Source: Acidimicrobiia bacterium
Lineage (GTDB): Bacteria > Actinomycetota > Acidimicrobiia > Spongiisociales > UBA5794
Assembly (NCBI GenBank): GCA_030431785.1
Contig: JAUIIM010000013.1
Span: 1-37,362, forward strand
Reading direction: 5' to 3'
Length of the DNA stretch: 37,362 bases
The notes under the pieces are model-generated. The model did not search any database. It was not told the DNA's origin and was given only the letters and a program-made list of their open reading frames with translations. This document shows positions 16,357 to 25,825 of the stretch, piece after piece. The position numbers and the translations under genes were made by a program. The stretch's first letter is position 1, and each line of letters begins with the position of its first letter.

Positions 16357-17204
16357 AACTCTTCACCCGCCGCCCCGGTAGGCGCCCGACACCCAAGGTC
16401 GCCAAGCGATTGGGGATCGTCGGTGGCGTGATGATCAGCGCCCTCGTGCTGATGGCTGTCTTCGCACCTCTCCTCGCACCGTATGACCCGACCGAACGAG
16501 TCGGTGCCCCGTTCCAACCCCCGAGTGCGGAACACTGGCTCGGGACGAACGACGTCGGACAGGACCTCCTCTCCGAGCTCATCTACGGCGCACGAGTGTC
16601 GCTCACCGTCGGTATCGTCGCAGCGATCGTCGCCCTCATCCTCGGGACGACGGTCGGCGTACTCGCCGGCTACTACCCGAAGCGCTTGGGCAAGGTCCTG
16701 ATGCAGAGCGTCGACGTCATCCTGATCCTGCCGTTCCTTCCACTACTCATCGTCCTTGCGGCGTACCTCGGCCGGAGCCTGCTCAACACGATCGTCGTCA
16801 TCGGTGTGCTGATCTGGGCTGGACCGTCGCGCGTCATCAGATCCCAGGTTCTGTCGCTTCGATCGCGCGAGTACGTCCTCGCCTCGCGCACCATGGGCGC
16901 ACCGGACCGGTGGGCCATCGTGCGCCACGTCCTCCCTCGCACCGCGCTCCTCGCGACCGGAACGTTCGTACGTGCCGTCTCGACGGCGATCCTGCTCGAG
17001 GCGGCGCTCAGTTTCCTCGGACTCGGCGACCCGTTGCAGAAGAGCTGGGGCTCGATCCTGTTCTGGGCACAGTCACGTGGCGCGTTCCTCACCCCCGCAT
17101 GGAAGTGGTGGGTCCTCCCACCGGGTCTGATGATCATGATCGCATCGCTCGGGTTCGCGCTCGTCGCGTTTGCGATGGAGGAAAGGATCAATCCGAGACT
17201 CTGA
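16353..17204 (+). CDS. Peptide ABC transporter permease, DppC/OppC type
   Basis: A 283-residue inner-membrane permease, partner of the preceding DppB-type subunit. The N-terminus MKLFTRRPGRRPTPKVAKRL is basic. The family motif HWLGTNDVGQDLLSELIYGAR (residues 50-70) precedes the core helices, and the EAA loop ASRTMGAPDRWAIVRHVLP contacts the ATPase. The C-terminal WWVLPPGLMIMI helix is typical of C-subunits. It completes a full importer (two ATPase modules in one chain, receptor, two permeases) across 11456-17204. A 63-bp gap without an obvious terminator leads to the cupin gene, so read-through is likely. Confidence 0.94.
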   Translation: MKLFTRRPGRRPTPKVAKRLGIVGGVMISALVLMAVFAPLLAPYDPTERVGAPFQPPSAEHWLGTNDVGQDLLSELIYGARVSLTVGIVAAIVALILGTTVGVLAGYYPKRLGKVLMQSVDVILILPFLPLLIVLAAYLGRSLLNTIVVIGVLIWAGPSRVIRSQVLSLRSREYVLASRTMGAPDRWAIVRHVLPRTALLATGTFVRAVSTAILLEAALSFLGLGDPLQKSWGSILFWAQSRGAFLTPAWKWWVLPPGLMIMIASLGFALVAFAMEERINPRL

Positions 17205-17267
17205 TTCGCCTCCTGCCCACCACCAGTACAGCCAGACCACGAATGATCACGATGAAAGGAAACTGAC

Positions 17268-17813
17268 ATGAGCGAAGGAACGACGATGGAGCGAGTCGGG
17301 CTGGACCCGATCGGTGAGTGCGTCGTCTTGCGGGACGTCCACGCACAGCCAGGAATCAAGACCGTCGAGGGGACCATGATGCCGCTGCTGACCGGAGAGA
17401 AGCTTCGGTCGCACATGATCGTCATGCACGCCGGTCAGTACTGCGATGCCCACCCGCACGACACGGAGAGCATCATCTACACAATCTCCGGTCGTTGGGT
17501 GTTCTGTACCGAGGATGAGAACGGCGAGCAGGTCCGCACGGTCATCGGACCGAACGATCTGTTCCATTTCCCCGGCGGGGTCGCAACAGGCTTCGAGACG
17601 CCCTTTGACGAGGACGCATCGATCCTGATCGTCAAGTCCGGTAGCGAGAGCTATGAAGAGCTCGCAGCGGGCATCCAGGGTGCCAAGGAGCACCTTGATG
17701 AGGAATACGAAAACGGCACGCCGTTCTACTTCAAGGATCTGCCCGAGGATCACCCGGCTCGCGAGTACGCACGTCAGGTCGCAGGTCGCGACCCGGGAGC
17801 CGTCGCCGAATGA
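17268..17813 (+). CDS. Cupin-fold protein
   Basis: A 181-residue soluble protein with a single cupin barrel (about residues 45-125). Motif 1 is AHPHDTESIIYTISGRWVF, providing H62, H64 and E68 as metal ligands. Motif 2 reads FHFPGGVATGFE, where the histidine usually found after PxG is absent; H100 just before may substitute, or the metal site may be incomplete. The acidic C-terminal tail (about 130-181) is outside the barrel. ATG 17268 is preceded by AAAGGAAA. The gene overlaps the following metallohydrolase by ATGA (17810-17813), suggesting that they act together. A dioxygenase, isomerase or small-molecule sensor role is possible; the sequence alone does not decide. Confidence 0.8.
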   Translation: MSEGTTMERVGLDPIGECVVLRDVHAQPGIKTVEGTMMPLLTGEKLRSHMIVMHAGQYCDAHPHDTESIIYTISGRWVFCTEDENGEQVRTVIGPNDLFHFPGGVATGFETPFDEDASILIVKSGSESYEELAAGIQGAKEHLDEEYENGTPFYFKDLPEDHPAREYARQVAGRDPGAVAE

Positions 17814-18694
17814 CCGACTGGCGTCCGCTCGAAGGTGTCGACGTGGACGGGATCAACGCTGATCTCGTCCACGGCGAGCCCACCGTCGACGTTGCGATCT
17901 ACTTGCCCGACAACCTCGACGAACGACACAAGGAGAAAGTGACGGTCGATTTGCTCCTCAAGGGGCTGGTCGATGCAAAGGAGATCTTCGGAGCGGTCGG
18001 TGTCCAGATCAATCTGACATCGTTCACTACAGGCCATCTCGACCCCGCATTGTTCGAGGTACGTTCGACCGCCGGTCCCGACATGCCGACGGGACGGTTC
18101 ACGAACATGTACCGGAACGCGGAACGTCATCCGTCGATCCTGTCACGAGAAGCGCTCGCTGCGTTCGACGCGATGATCCCTGACGCACCGGATGCGGATC
18201 GAACGTTGCACATCGTGGTCCTTGAGGACGTCTTCATGTCGTTCCACGAGCGACTCGACTTCCGCACCTTCCAGCTCAAGACCATCTCCACCGGCGGTCT
18301 TTCGTTCCCCGGTTACATGTACGGAGCGACGATCCCACGTCACATGCGTGGCGTGATCTCGATCACGGACATCACCAAGGGCGAGACGTCGTGGAAGACG
18401 ATTGCTCATGAGATGGGCCACAAGCTGCTCAATGTGAGCCATGAGTATCGCTCGACGAGTCCGGCACACGAAGTCCGGGCAGAGGGCGGTCTGATGCTCT
18501 ACGGCCAGGGCACGGAGATCGCCTCGGGACCGGAAGGTCGATACCACAGGGAGCGCCTCCACGTGTCTCCGTACCTGTACCGACTCGACGAAGACGGGAC
18601 CAAGGTGTGGAACCCGGACTACGCCGAGGACGGGTTCTACTACGACCCGATCTACGAAGGGATCTCCGTCGACCTCGACGCTGAGGCGTCGTGA
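17810..18694 (+). CDS. Uncharacterised HExxH metallohydrolase-like protein
   Basis: A 294-residue protein with no signal peptide or membrane segment, so probably cytosolic. The zinc-binding signature HEMGHKLLNVSHEY gives H200, E201, H204 and a further H211. The third histidine is seven residues after H204, one more than in the metzincin HExxHxxGxxH, and Asn replaces the region of the usual Gly. Upstream the sequence has DVAIYLPDNLDERHKE, a VGVQINLTSF beta strand and LHIVVLEDVFM, an alpha/beta pattern like metzincin N-subdomains. I do not recognise the family. The translational coupling to the cupin, and its place between a peptide importer and histidine catabolism, suggest it hydrolyses an imported peptide or amide. 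That role is inference only. Confidence 0.7.
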   Translation: MTDWRPLEGVDVDGINADLVHGEPTVDVAIYLPDNLDERHKEKVTVDLLLKGLVDAKEIFGAVGVQINLTSFTTGHLDPALFEVRSTAGPDMPTGRFTNMYRNAERHPSILSREALAAFDAMIPDAPDADRTLHIVVLEDVFMSFHERLDFRTFQLKTISTGGLSFPGYMYGATIPRHMRGVISITDITKGETSWKTIAHEMGHKLLNVSHEYRSTSPAHEVRAEGGLMLYGQGTEIASGPEGRYHRERLHVSPYLYRLDEDGTKVWNPDYAEDGFYYDPIYEGISVDLDAEAS

Positions 18695-18766
18695 GGGTCA
18701 CCACCTTCCCCGTGCTCACTGAGGTGGGTACAACTACATTGCAGATGATGAGCGGAGGGAGCCGAC

Positions 18767-20296
18767 GTGGAAGTCGTCGTTGATGGATCACCGCTGACCG
18801 TTGATCAGGTGGTCGCAGTCGCACTCGGTCGCGCCACGGCGGTCGCCGGTGCGGATCTCGAAGCATCGATGGGACCTGCTGCGGAACTCGTCGAACGCGT
18901 GGTCGCCAACGAGGACATCGTCTACGGCATCACGACGGGATTCGGGGCTCTGGCGAGCACGAACATCTCGTCGGATCGCGCCGTCGACCTCCAGTACGAC
19001 CTCATCCGGAGCCATGCTGCGGGTGTCGGAGATCTCATGTCCCCAGAGGTGGTTCGTGCCATGCTCTTGTGCCGAGCTCGGACGCTGGCCCAGGGTCATT
19101 CCGGCGTACGGCCGGTGGTCGTGCACACCCTGCTCGCATTGCTCGCCAACGACGTCCTCCCAGCCGTGCCGAGCCAGGGATCGGTGGGCGCATCGGGAGA
19201 CCTTGCGCCATTCGCCCACCTCGCATTGCCGCTCATCGGTGAAGGATTCGTGCTCGGTGATGACGGTCCCGTTCCGTCGGGACCCGCACTTGAAGCCGCA
19301 GGTATCGAACCGTTGAGCCTCCGTCCCAAGGAGGGACTGTCCCTCCTCAACGGCACCGAAGGCATGCTCGCCCAAGGTTGTCTGGCGATCCACCGTGCCC
19401 GCCAGATCGTCGATGCCGACGATGCAGCGTGTGCGCTGAGCGTGGAGGCGTTGATGGGGTCTGCACGTCCTTTCGATCAGCGAGTTCACGACCTGCGTCC
19501 CCATCCGGGACAGGCGGAGAGCGCTCGACGGATGCGCGAGCTCCTCGCCGGATCCGAGATCGGCCAGTCCCACCACGACGACTTCTCGCACAAGGTCCAG
19601 GATGCCTACAGCCTTCGGTGTGCTCCTCAGGTGCACGGAGCGGTACGCGATACGATCGATCACTGCGAACGCGTGTTCAACCGAGAGCTGGGTGCCGTGG
19701 TCGACAACCCGATCGTCTTCGCTGACGACGGCGAGGTCGTTTCCGCCGGGAACTTCCACGGACAGCCCCTTGCGTTTGCCCTTGACTTCCTCGCAATTGC
19801 GGTATCGGAGCTCGGGTCCATCTCGGAGCGGCGCACGGACCGGCTCCTCGATCCGACCCGTTCAAGTGGGTTGACGCCCTTCCTGGCGACCGACCCGGGC
19901 GTGTCGAGCGGCTACATGATCACCCAGTACACGGCGGCGGCGATCGTTGCCGAGAACAAGGTGCTGGCTCATCCAGCGTCCGTCGAGTCGATTCCGACGT
20001 CCGGCCTCCAGGAGGACCACGTATCCATGGGATGGGGAGCAGCGACCAAGCTCGACACCGTGCTCACCAACGCTGCTCGCGTCGTGGCTGTCGAGTTGAT
20101 GTGTGCAGCTCAAGGTGCCGAGCAGCGCGAACTCGCACTTGCTCCCGGCACTGCCGAAGTCAAGGATGTGGTCCGTGAGGTGTGTCCGGCGTTGACGGAT
20201 GATCGCCCTCCCGGCGTCGACATCGCAGCGATCGCAGCGTTGATCGAAGCCGGTGCCTTCAGCAAGCTCGCTCCCGACCGAGAGGACAGTGCATGA
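18767..20296 (+). CDS. hutH: Histidine ammonia-lyase
   Basis: HutH converts L-histidine to trans-urocanate and ammonia. The 509-residue length is typical. The self-forming MIO cofactor triad Ala-Ser-Gly lies in [11 protein letters not shown] at residues 142-144, with GITTGFGAL near residue 48. Further family signatures are [15 protein letters not shown] and the downstream substrate-site region [14 protein letters not shown] 18767 is preceded by GGAGGG. A 72-bp gap upstream could hold a promoter and has a weak inverted repeat (CCACCT 18701-18706/AGGTGG 18722-18727). The stop overlaps hutU by ATGA. Aromatic ammonia-lyases share the fold, but the hut neighbours settle the substrate. Confidence 0.97.
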   Translation: MEVVVDGSPLTVDQVVAVALGRATAVAGADLEASMGPAAELVERVVANEDIVYGITTGFGALASTNISSDRAVDLQYDLIRSHAAGVGDLMSPEVVRAMLLCRARTLAQGHSGVRPVVVHTLLALLANDVLPAVPSQGSVGASGDLAPFAHLALPLIGEGFVLGDDGPVPSGPALEAAGIEPLSLRPKEGLSLLNGTEGMLAQGCLAIHRARQIVDADDAACALSVEALMGSARPFDQRVHDLRPHPGQAESARRMRELLAGSEIGQSHHDDFSHKVQDAYSLRCAPQVHGAVRDTIDHCERVFNRELGAVVDNPIVFADDGEVVSAGNFHGQPLAFALDFLAIAVSELGSISERRTDRLLDPTRSSGLTPFLATDPGVSSGYMITQYTAAAIVAENKVLAHPASVESIPTSGLQEDHVSMGWGAATKLDTVLTNAARVVAVELMCAAQGAEQRELALAPGTAEVKDVVREVCPALTDDRPPGVDIAAIAALIEAGAFSKLAPDREDSA

Positions 20297-21972
20297 CGAA
20301 CAGCGCCTTCGCCTACGGAACCGGACCTCGCGAGATCCGCTCGCCGCACGGTTCTGACCTCAACACGAAGGGTTGGTTGCAAGAGGCCGCCCTCCGATGT
20401 CTCTTGAACAACCTCGATCCCGAGGTCGCTGAGATTCCCCTCGACCTGGTCGTGTATGGCGGCCGGGGGAAGGCGGCCCGAGATTGGGAGGCGTTCGACG
20501 CGATTGTTCGGAACCTCGCCGACCTCGAATCCGACGAGACGTTGCTGGTGCAGTCAGGCAAGCCGGTGGGCCGGTTCCGTACCCACGAGATGGCGCCGCG
20601 CGTGCTCATCGCAAACTCGAATCTCGTACCAGACTGGGCCGACTGGCAGACGTTCTGGGATCTCGAAGACGCGGGTCTCATGATGTACGGGCAAATGACA
20701 GCTGGGTCGTGGATCTACATCGGCACGCAAGGAATCCTCCAGGGCACCTACCAGACGTTCGTGGCGATCGCCGAGAAGCGTTTCGGCGGGTCCTTGCGTG
20801 GCACGCTCACCCTGACGGCCGGTCTCGGTGGGATGGGTGGGGCGCAGCCGTTGGCGGTCACCATGAATGATGGAGTCTGTCTCGCCGTGGACGTCGATCC
20901 CGAACGCATCCAGAAGCGCCTCGAGACTCGATACGTGGACGAGGTGGCCGACGATCTCGATGCTGCGGTTGCACGCACCCTCGAAGCGAAGTCCAACGGG
21001 GAAGCCGTGTCCATCGCCGTCGTCGGGAATGCCGCAGAAGTGTTCGAGATCTTGCTCGAGCGGGGAGTGGACATCGACATCGTCACCGATCAGACGTCCG
21101 CACACGATCCGCTCAACGGATACGTGCCCCACGGAATGACCCTTGTAGAAGCCGATGCGCTGCGGGTCGAAGACCCCGAGTCGTATATCGAAGCTGCCCG
21201 TGCGTCGATGGCGAAACACTGCGCAGCGATGGTCGGATGGCAGGAGGCAGGGGCGGAAGTCTTCGACTACGGAAACAACCTGCGCGGCGAAGCGATCGAG
21301 GGCGGATACAACGACGCCTTTGCGTATCCCGGTTTTGTTCCCGCCTACATCCGCGATCTGTTCTGCGAAGGGCTCGGCCCGTTCCGATGGGTTGCCCTAT
21401 CGGGCGATCCGGCAGACATCGCAGCGACTGATCAAGCCTTGCGTGAACTCTTCCCGGACAATGCACCTCTGATGAAGTGGTTGGACATGGCGGAGGAACG
21501 TGTCGCCTATCAGGGGCTTCCCGCACGGATCTGCTGGCTCGGATACGGGGAACGTCACAAGGCCGGTCTCGCATTCAACGACCTTGTGAGAACCGGCAAG
21601 GTATCCGCACCGATCGTCATCGGACGAGACCATCTCGACTCAGGCTCCGTGGCGTCTCCTTACCGCGAGACCGAAGCGATGCTCGACGGCTCCGATGCCG
21701 TTGCCGACTGGCCGATCCTCAATGCGCTGCTCAACACCGCGTCGGGTGCAGCCTGGGTCGCCGTCCATCACGGTGGTGGTGTCGGGATCGGAAAGTCCAT
21801 CCATGCAGGTGCCCAGGTGGTGGCTGACGGATCGGACGAGGCTGCCCTGCGAATCGAACGCGTGCTCACAAACGATCCGGGGATGGGTGTCATCCGCCAC
21901 ACCGACGCCGGCTATGAGAAGGCGCGCACCGTCGCCGCAGAACGCGGTGTCATCATCCCGATGCAGGACTAG
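20293..21972 (+). CDS. hutU: Urocanate hydratase (urocanase)
   Basis: HutU hydrates urocanate to 4-imidazolone-5-propionate using tightly bound NAD+ as an electrophile. The 559-residue product matches family length. It has the N-terminal [20 protein letters not shown] region and the glycine-rich NAD site [15 protein letters not shown]. The substrate-site stretches are [22 protein letters not shown] and [10 protein letters not shown]. It overlaps hutH at the 5' end and lies 2 bp before hutI, so the three enzymes are cotranscribed. Nothing looks truncated or altered. Confidence 0.97.
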   Translation: MTNSAFAYGTGPREIRSPHGSDLNTKGWLQEAALRCLLNNLDPEVAEIPLDLVVYGGRGKAARDWEAFDAIVRNLADLESDETLLVQSGKPVGRFRTHEMAPRVLIANSNLVPDWADWQTFWDLEDAGLMMYGQMTAGSWIYIGTQGILQGTYQTFVAIAEKRFGGSLRGTLTLTAGLGGMGGAQPLAVTMNDGVCLAVDVDPERIQKRLETRYVDEVADDLDAAVARTLEAKSNGEAVSIAVVGNAAEVFEILLERGVDIDIVTDQTSAHDPLNGYVPHGMTLVEADALRVEDPESYIEAARASMAKHCAAMVGWQEAGAEVFDYGNNLRGEAIEGGYNDAFAYPGFVPAYIRDLFCEGLGPFRWVALSGDPADIAATDQALRELFPDNAPLMKWLDMAEERVAYQGLPARICWLGYGERHKAGLAFNDLVRTGKVSAPIVIGRDHLDSGSVASPYRETEAMLDGSDAVADWPILNALLNTASGAAWVAVHHGGGVGIGKSIHAGAQVVADGSDEAALRIERVLTNDPGMGVIRHTDAGYEKARTVAAERGVIIPMQD

Positions 21973-21974
21973 CT

Positions 21975-23177
21975 GTGAGCGACCTCGCCATCCGCAACAT
22001 CGGGCAGTTGGTCACCAACGATCCGGACCGTGACGGTCTCGTCGGAGCGATAGAGCGGGCTGCGGTCGCTGTTCGAAACGGGATCGTGGCGTGGGTCGGG
22101 TCGGATGTCGACTTCCCCCATGCCTTTGCATCCCTCCCGTCGATGGATGTCGAGGGCAGGGGAGTCGTGCCGGGGTTCGTCGACGCACACAGCCATGCTG
22201 TCTACGCCGGTGATCGTTCCGCCGAGCATGCGATGCGTCTGGCTGGTGCCTCGTACGAGGAGATCCAAGCTGCCGGTGGCGGCATCTACGCAACCGTCAG
22301 TGCGACACGGGCATCGTCGCTCCACGAACTCGTCATGGCCTCCCATGACCGTATCGAGCGGATGCTCCGCACCGGGACGACGACGCTCGAAGTGAAGACC
22401 GGGTATGGCCTCGATCTCGCAACGGAGCGCAAGATGGTCGATGCCATCGATGCGATCGACGCAAGTCTTGCCCTCGACATCGTCCCGACGCTTCTCGCAC
22501 ACGTCGTCGACCGTGACTACGCGGACGATCGTGACGCCTATGTCGAAGAGTTCACCGGCTCGATCCTGCCGGTGCTCGCGGACCGCGTCGACTTCGTCGA
22601 TGTATTCTGCGATTCGATCGCCTTCTCGGTCGAAGAGACCGAGCGCATCATTGATGTTGCGCGGTCACTCGGGCTGGCAGTTCGGCTCCACGTCGACCAG
22701 TTGAGTCGCACCGGCGGGACCCGACTGGCGGCGTCGGTCGGTGCGGTTGCTGCAGATCACCTGGACCACGCAACCGAAGACGACCTCGACGCTCTCGCCG
22801 CCGCGGGCACTGTTGCTGTGCTGGTTCCCGGTGTGTCGCTGATGATGCGCGAACCGTTCCCCGACGCCCGCAAATTCCTCGATCGTGGAATCCCGGTGGC
22901 GGTTGCCACCGACTGCAATCCGGGGACGTCACCGATCGAGACGATGCCGTTCGTCGTCGCGATGGCGGCGAACCTCTGCCACATGTCGGTCGAACAGGCT
23001 GTCTGGTCCGCAACGGCAGGGGGTGCCATGGCGCTTGGCCTCGATGATCGTGGCGTGATCGCGGAAGGAAAGCTGGGGGATCTCGTGATCCTCGATGCTC
23101 CGTCCTACCACCATCTGGCGTATCGACCGGACGGTGCGTTGGTTCAACGCATCATCAAACGCGGCCAGCCCGTTTGA
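21975..23177 (+). CDS. hutI: Imidazolonepropionase
   Basis: HutI opens the imidazolone ring to give N-formimino-L-glutamate. The 400-residue amidohydrolase has metal ligands in VDAHSHAVYAGDR, the EVKTGYGLD substrate region, RLHVDQLSRTGG and the catalytic/metal aspartate segment ATDCNPGTSP, in family order. The start is GTG 21975, two bases after the hutU stop. This is the last gene of the block; neither hutG (formimidoylglutamase) nor hutF is present here, so the final conversion to glutamate must be encoded elsewhere. It converges on the AI-2E-family gene with only six bases between stops and no hairpin. Confidence 0.96.
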   Translation: MSDLAIRNIGQLVTNDPDRDGLVGAIERAAVAVRNGIVAWVGSDVDFPHAFASLPSMDVEGRGVVPGFVDAHSHAVYAGDRSAEHAMRLAGASYEEIQAAGGGIYATVSATRASSLHELVMASHDRIERMLRTGTTTLEVKTGYGLDLATERKMVDAIDAIDASLALDIVPTLLAHVVDRDYADDRDAYVEEFTGSILPVLADRVDFVDVFCDSIAFSVEETERIIDVARSLGLAVRLHVDQLSRTGGTRLAASVGAVAADHLDHATEDDLDALAAAGTVAVLVPGVSLMMREPFPDARKFLDRGIPVAVATDCNPGTSPIETMPFVVAMAANLCHMSVEQAVWSATAGGAMALGLDDRGVIAEGKLGDLVILDAPSYHHLAYRPDGALVQRIIKRGQPV

Positions 23178-23183
23178 CGGCGG

Positions 23184-24353
23184 CTACTCAGCGCCCGAGG
23201 TGTCCTCAATCGCCTCGGCGACCTCTTCGGGGAGATCGTCGGCGTATGGGCTCACGTAGACGACCTCATGAGTTGCCGCATAGTTGCTGAGGATCGCAGC
23301 AATGAGGGCTGCGACCGGGAGTGACATGAATGCTCCCATTGGCCCGGCGATCGCACCTCCGGCCAGAGCGGCACCGAACGCCACACCACCGTTGAGCGAC
23401 ATCGTGTTCGCGCTGATCTTCGGACTCAACCAGTAGTTCTCGACCTGCTGGTACACGAGCACGTAGCCGAGGACGACCAACGCTGGGATCAAGCCCTGGA
23501 TCGCGAGCGTCACCAAGACAGGAATAGCGCCACCGATGTACGTGCCGACCGCGGGGATGAACACGGAGACGAAGGCACCGAAGACCGCAAGACCGACCGC
23601 CAAACCGACCGGCATTCCGACGAGCACCATGGTGAAGAAGAAGCCGAGGCCGTTGATCACCATGAGGATCGTCCGCGAGTAGAAGTATCCGCCGGTCTGT
23701 TTCACCGCCTCATCCCAGGCCCACCCGACACGAAGCTGGGTGTTTTCATCGAAGAGCGACAGGACGGCTCGCTGGATTCGAGGTGCGTCGGCGGTGAGGT
23801 AGAACGTGAACATGGCGATCGTCGCGAGGGAGAACACCATGCCAAGACCGGTGGTGGCGATTCCGACGATCGTCCCGAACGCATTCAGTGCCCAATCGGA
23901 GACGTCAGTTTCGACAGTGTCCGCGGCGTTGGACACATCGACCGAGGGAGGGGTCCAGTTGAACGTGTCCTGTGCCCATTGGCTTGCTTGGTCGACCCAT
24001 TCCGAGGCGTTTGCGCCGATGGCTCGTGCGACGGTGACGATGGCAGGGAGCAAAACCGCGACGAGGAACACTACGAACACGAATCCGGCGAGATACACCA
24101 TCCCGACGGCTGCGCCACGTTTCCAGCCCCGTCGGACGTGCAAGCGGTTCACCGCCGGCTGGAGGGCGAGGCTGAAGAAGAACGACAGCACGAGCATGCC
24201 GACGAGGTTGCTCGCTTTGAACAGCATCCAGATGACGACCAGCGTCGCAATGACCGCACCGATCGCCTGCCAGATGGTCTTCCCGGAGATCCGGATCTCG
24301 CGCACGGTTTCGACGGGGCGAGAAGGTGGTGTCGGGGGGCCGTCGGTCGTCAT
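23184..24353 (-). CDS. AI-2E family transporter-like membrane protein
   Basis: A 389-residue integral membrane protein with about seven to eight hydrophobic segments. It has the layout of the AI-2E transporter family (TqsA/YdiK/PerM type): two N-terminal helices, a large polar region (about residues 110-155) and a C-terminal helix cluster containing PAVGTYIGGAIPVLVTL, then VENYWLSPKISANTMSLN. Members have been linked to autoinducer-2 export, Na+/H+ exchange or osmotic efflux, so the substrate cannot be predicted. ATG 24353 begins a short proline-rich cytosolic tail. It is transcribed away from the GDPD gene across a 101-bp gap and shows no operon partner. Confidence 0.88.
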   Translation of the reverse strand: MTTDGPPTPPSRPVETVREIRISGKTIWQAIGAVIATLVVIWMLFKASNLVGMLVLSFFFSLALQPAVNRLHVRRGWKRGAAVGMVYLAGFVFVVFLVAVLLPAIVTVARAIGANASEWVDQASQWAQDTFNWTPPSVDVSNAADTVETDVSDWALNAFGTIVGIATTGLGMVFSLATIAMFTFYLTADAPRIQRAVLSLFDENTQLRVGWAWDEAVKQTGGYFYSRTILMVINGLGFFFTMVLVGMPVGLAVGLAVFGAFVSVFIPAVGTYIGGAIPVLVTLAIQGLIPALVVLGYVLVYQQVENYWLSPKISANTMSLNGGVAFGAALAGGAIAGPMGAFMSLPVAALIAAILSNYAATHEVVYVSPYADDLPEEVAEAIEDTSGAE

Positions 24354-24440
24354 CTACACATCTCCACGTGTCGTGCGGTCGTGGCGACCCTAGCCCATCG
24401 ACGGTGCTTCGGTGCGCCAATACGGACCGTCGGAGGCACC

Positions 24441-24446
24441 TACCAT
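24441..24446 (+). promoter_or_regulatory. Candidate -10 element for a leaderless GDPD transcript
   Basis: TACCAT ends eight bases before ATG 24455, a spacing that would place the transcription start at or next to the start codon. No ribosome site is close to that ATG (CGGAGG is about 18 bases away). Leaderless mRNAs are common in actinobacteria; this one is inferred. Confidence 0.35.
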
Positions 24447-24454
24447 TCCTCGCG

Positions 24455-25246
24455 ATGTCGAACCATCCCTACCTCCAGAGAGAAGCGCCCCTCCGTCTGG
24501 CGCACCGTGGGAGCCGTGTGCTCTGGCCGGAGAACACGCATCATGCGTTCGATGCTGCGGTCGGGCTGGGGTACACGTACATCGAGACGGACGTACGTGT
24601 CACGCGGGACGGCGTGGTCGTGGTGTTCCATGACGAACGCCTCGAACGGCTGACCAACGGGACCGGCCGCGTGGCCGATTGGGATTGGGACGACCTTCGC
24701 CACCTCGATGCGGCATACAACTTCTCGCCGGACGGAGCGTCGTTCCCGCTCCGGGGAACCGGGATCGCGATCCCGCGGTTGGATGACACGTTTGGTGCCT
24801 TTCCAGATGCCCACTTCAACATCGACTTGAAGGCCAAGCGATCGGAATGGCCCGTCGCCGATGTCGTCGTGCGGATGAAGCGGCATGAGTCCGTCCTCGT
24901 CGGCGGCTTCGTCGACTCGAGGACCGCTCGATTCCGACGTATCACTCATGGGCAGGTCGCCACGTCGGCCGGATCCGCAGCGGCAACGGCGATGTACGCG
25001 GCGTCCCGTATCGGTCGTACCGGATCCCGCAAGTTCGACGCCTACCAGGTTCCCGCGGCGTCGCGTGGCATGGCAGTCGACGAGAAGTTCGTCGATGCGG
25101 TCCACGCCAGTGATTCGCACATCCACGTCTGGACGGTCAACGAGGCCGCCGAGATGCATCGACTTCTCGACCTGGGTGTCGACGGTATCGTCACGGACAG
25201 ACCCGATGTCTTGAACGAGGTACTGGAGGAGCGGAACGATGAGTAG
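24455..25246 (+). CDS. Glycerophosphodiester phosphodiesterase family protein
   Basis: A 263-residue enzyme of the GDPD TIM-barrel family, which hydrolyses glycerophosphodiesters to glycerol-3-phosphate and an alcohol. The catalytic set is visible in order: H17-R18 in LAHRGS, PENT (E26), E44 and D46 in YIETDV, and H59 in VVFHDERLERLTNGTG. The C-terminal barrel has HIHVWTVNEAAEMHRLLDLG, then GIVTDRPD. There is no signal peptide, suggesting a cytosolic role in phospholipid turnover. The start at 24455 agrees with the conserved N-terminal strand; an upstream extension would be out of family. It overlaps the MOSC gene by 8 bp, so the two are cotranslated. Confidence 0.93.
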   Translation: MSNHPYLQREAPLRLAHRGSRVLWPENTHHAFDAAVGLGYTYIETDVRVTRDGVVVVFHDERLERLTNGTGRVADWDWDDLRHLDAAYNFSPDGASFPLRGTGIAIPRLDDTFGAFPDAHFNIDLKAKRSEWPVADVVVRMKRHESVLVGGFVDSRTARFRRITHGQVATSAGSAAATAMYAASRIGRTGSRKFDAYQVPAASRGMAVDEKFVDAVHASDSHIHVWTVNEAAEMHRLLDLGVDGIVTDRPDVLNEVLEERNDE

Positions 25247-25814
25247 CGATGTGATCGGAGAGATCGTCCGGCTCCAGGTCCAGAAGGACCCGATCAAGAT
25301 CCGCGGCGAGGGATACGTCCCGGAGTTGATCCTTTCGGTACCCGAGGCCGCAGTCGATGCCTGGGGGATGATCGGCCGCCACGGAGATGCGTGGATCATC
25401 GACGCCCACCACCGATCGCATCCGTCGCGCCGCGGCGGCGGAAAGCGCCCACTGTCGGTCGGGTTCACCGGTCACTACGCAGAGATGGCTGATCGGTTCG
25501 GAAGCGCCCCGTTGGGTATCGCAGGAGAGAACATCCTCATCGAAGGCCCAGCCATGGAATTGGCCGAACTAGGCGAAGGTCTCGTCATCGAGACCGCGGA
25601 CGGGGAAACCGTCCCACTCGATCGACCCAGAGTCGCGGCGCCGTGCGTTGAGTTCACGAGTTTCATGCTGGGACTCGGCGAGGTCGCCCCTTTGGCAGAG
25701 ATCGAGGGCCCGTTGGCGGATCTCCACGACGGTCGCCGTGGGTTCATCGTGGCGGCCGACCACACCCCGAACGCGGTGACCGTGCGCGTCGGAGACACCG
25801 TGAGGCGGGGGTAG
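25239..25814 (+). CDS. MOSC domain-containing protein
   Basis: A 191-residue protein with the beta-rich MOSC fold found at the C-terminus of molybdenum-cofactor sulfurases and in YiiM-type proteins. Supporting segments are PLGIAGENILIEG (about 91-103), the conserved cysteine region VAAPCVEFTSFMLG (C136) and the C-terminal RRGFIVAADHTPNAVTVRVG strand pair ending in GDTV. MOSC proteins handle Moco-linked sulfur or N-hydroxylated substrates; the actual substrate is unknown here. The start overlaps the GDPD stop by 8 bp. A hairpin formed across its stop codon is followed at once by heptamer array D. Confidence 0.82.
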   Translation: MSSDVIGEIVRLQVQKDPIKIRGEGYVPELILSVPEAAVDAWGMIGRHGDAWIIDAHHRSHPSRRGGGKRPLSVGFTGHYAEMADRFGSAPLGIAGENILIEGPAMELAELGEGLVIETADGETVPLDRPRVAAPCVEFTSFMLGLGEVAPLAEIEGPLADLHDGRRGFIVAADHTPNAVTVRVGDTVRRG

Positions 25815-25825
25815 CCGGGCTACCC
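25809..25825. terminator. Hairpin spanning the MOSC gene stop
   Basis: GGGTAGC (25809-25815) and GCTACCC (25819-25825) form a 7-bp stem with a CGG loop; the TAG stop (25812-25814) is inside the stem. Like the hairpin after ccmG, it abuts a heptamer array that starts with CCGATCT words rather than a T-tract. Confidence 0.55.

Noticed and set aside
18695..18766. Possible riboswitch or HutC-type operator before hutH
   Set aside because: Only a 6-bp inverted repeat (CCACCT/AGGTGG) with a 15-bp spacer; no recognisable HutC-type site or structured RNA.
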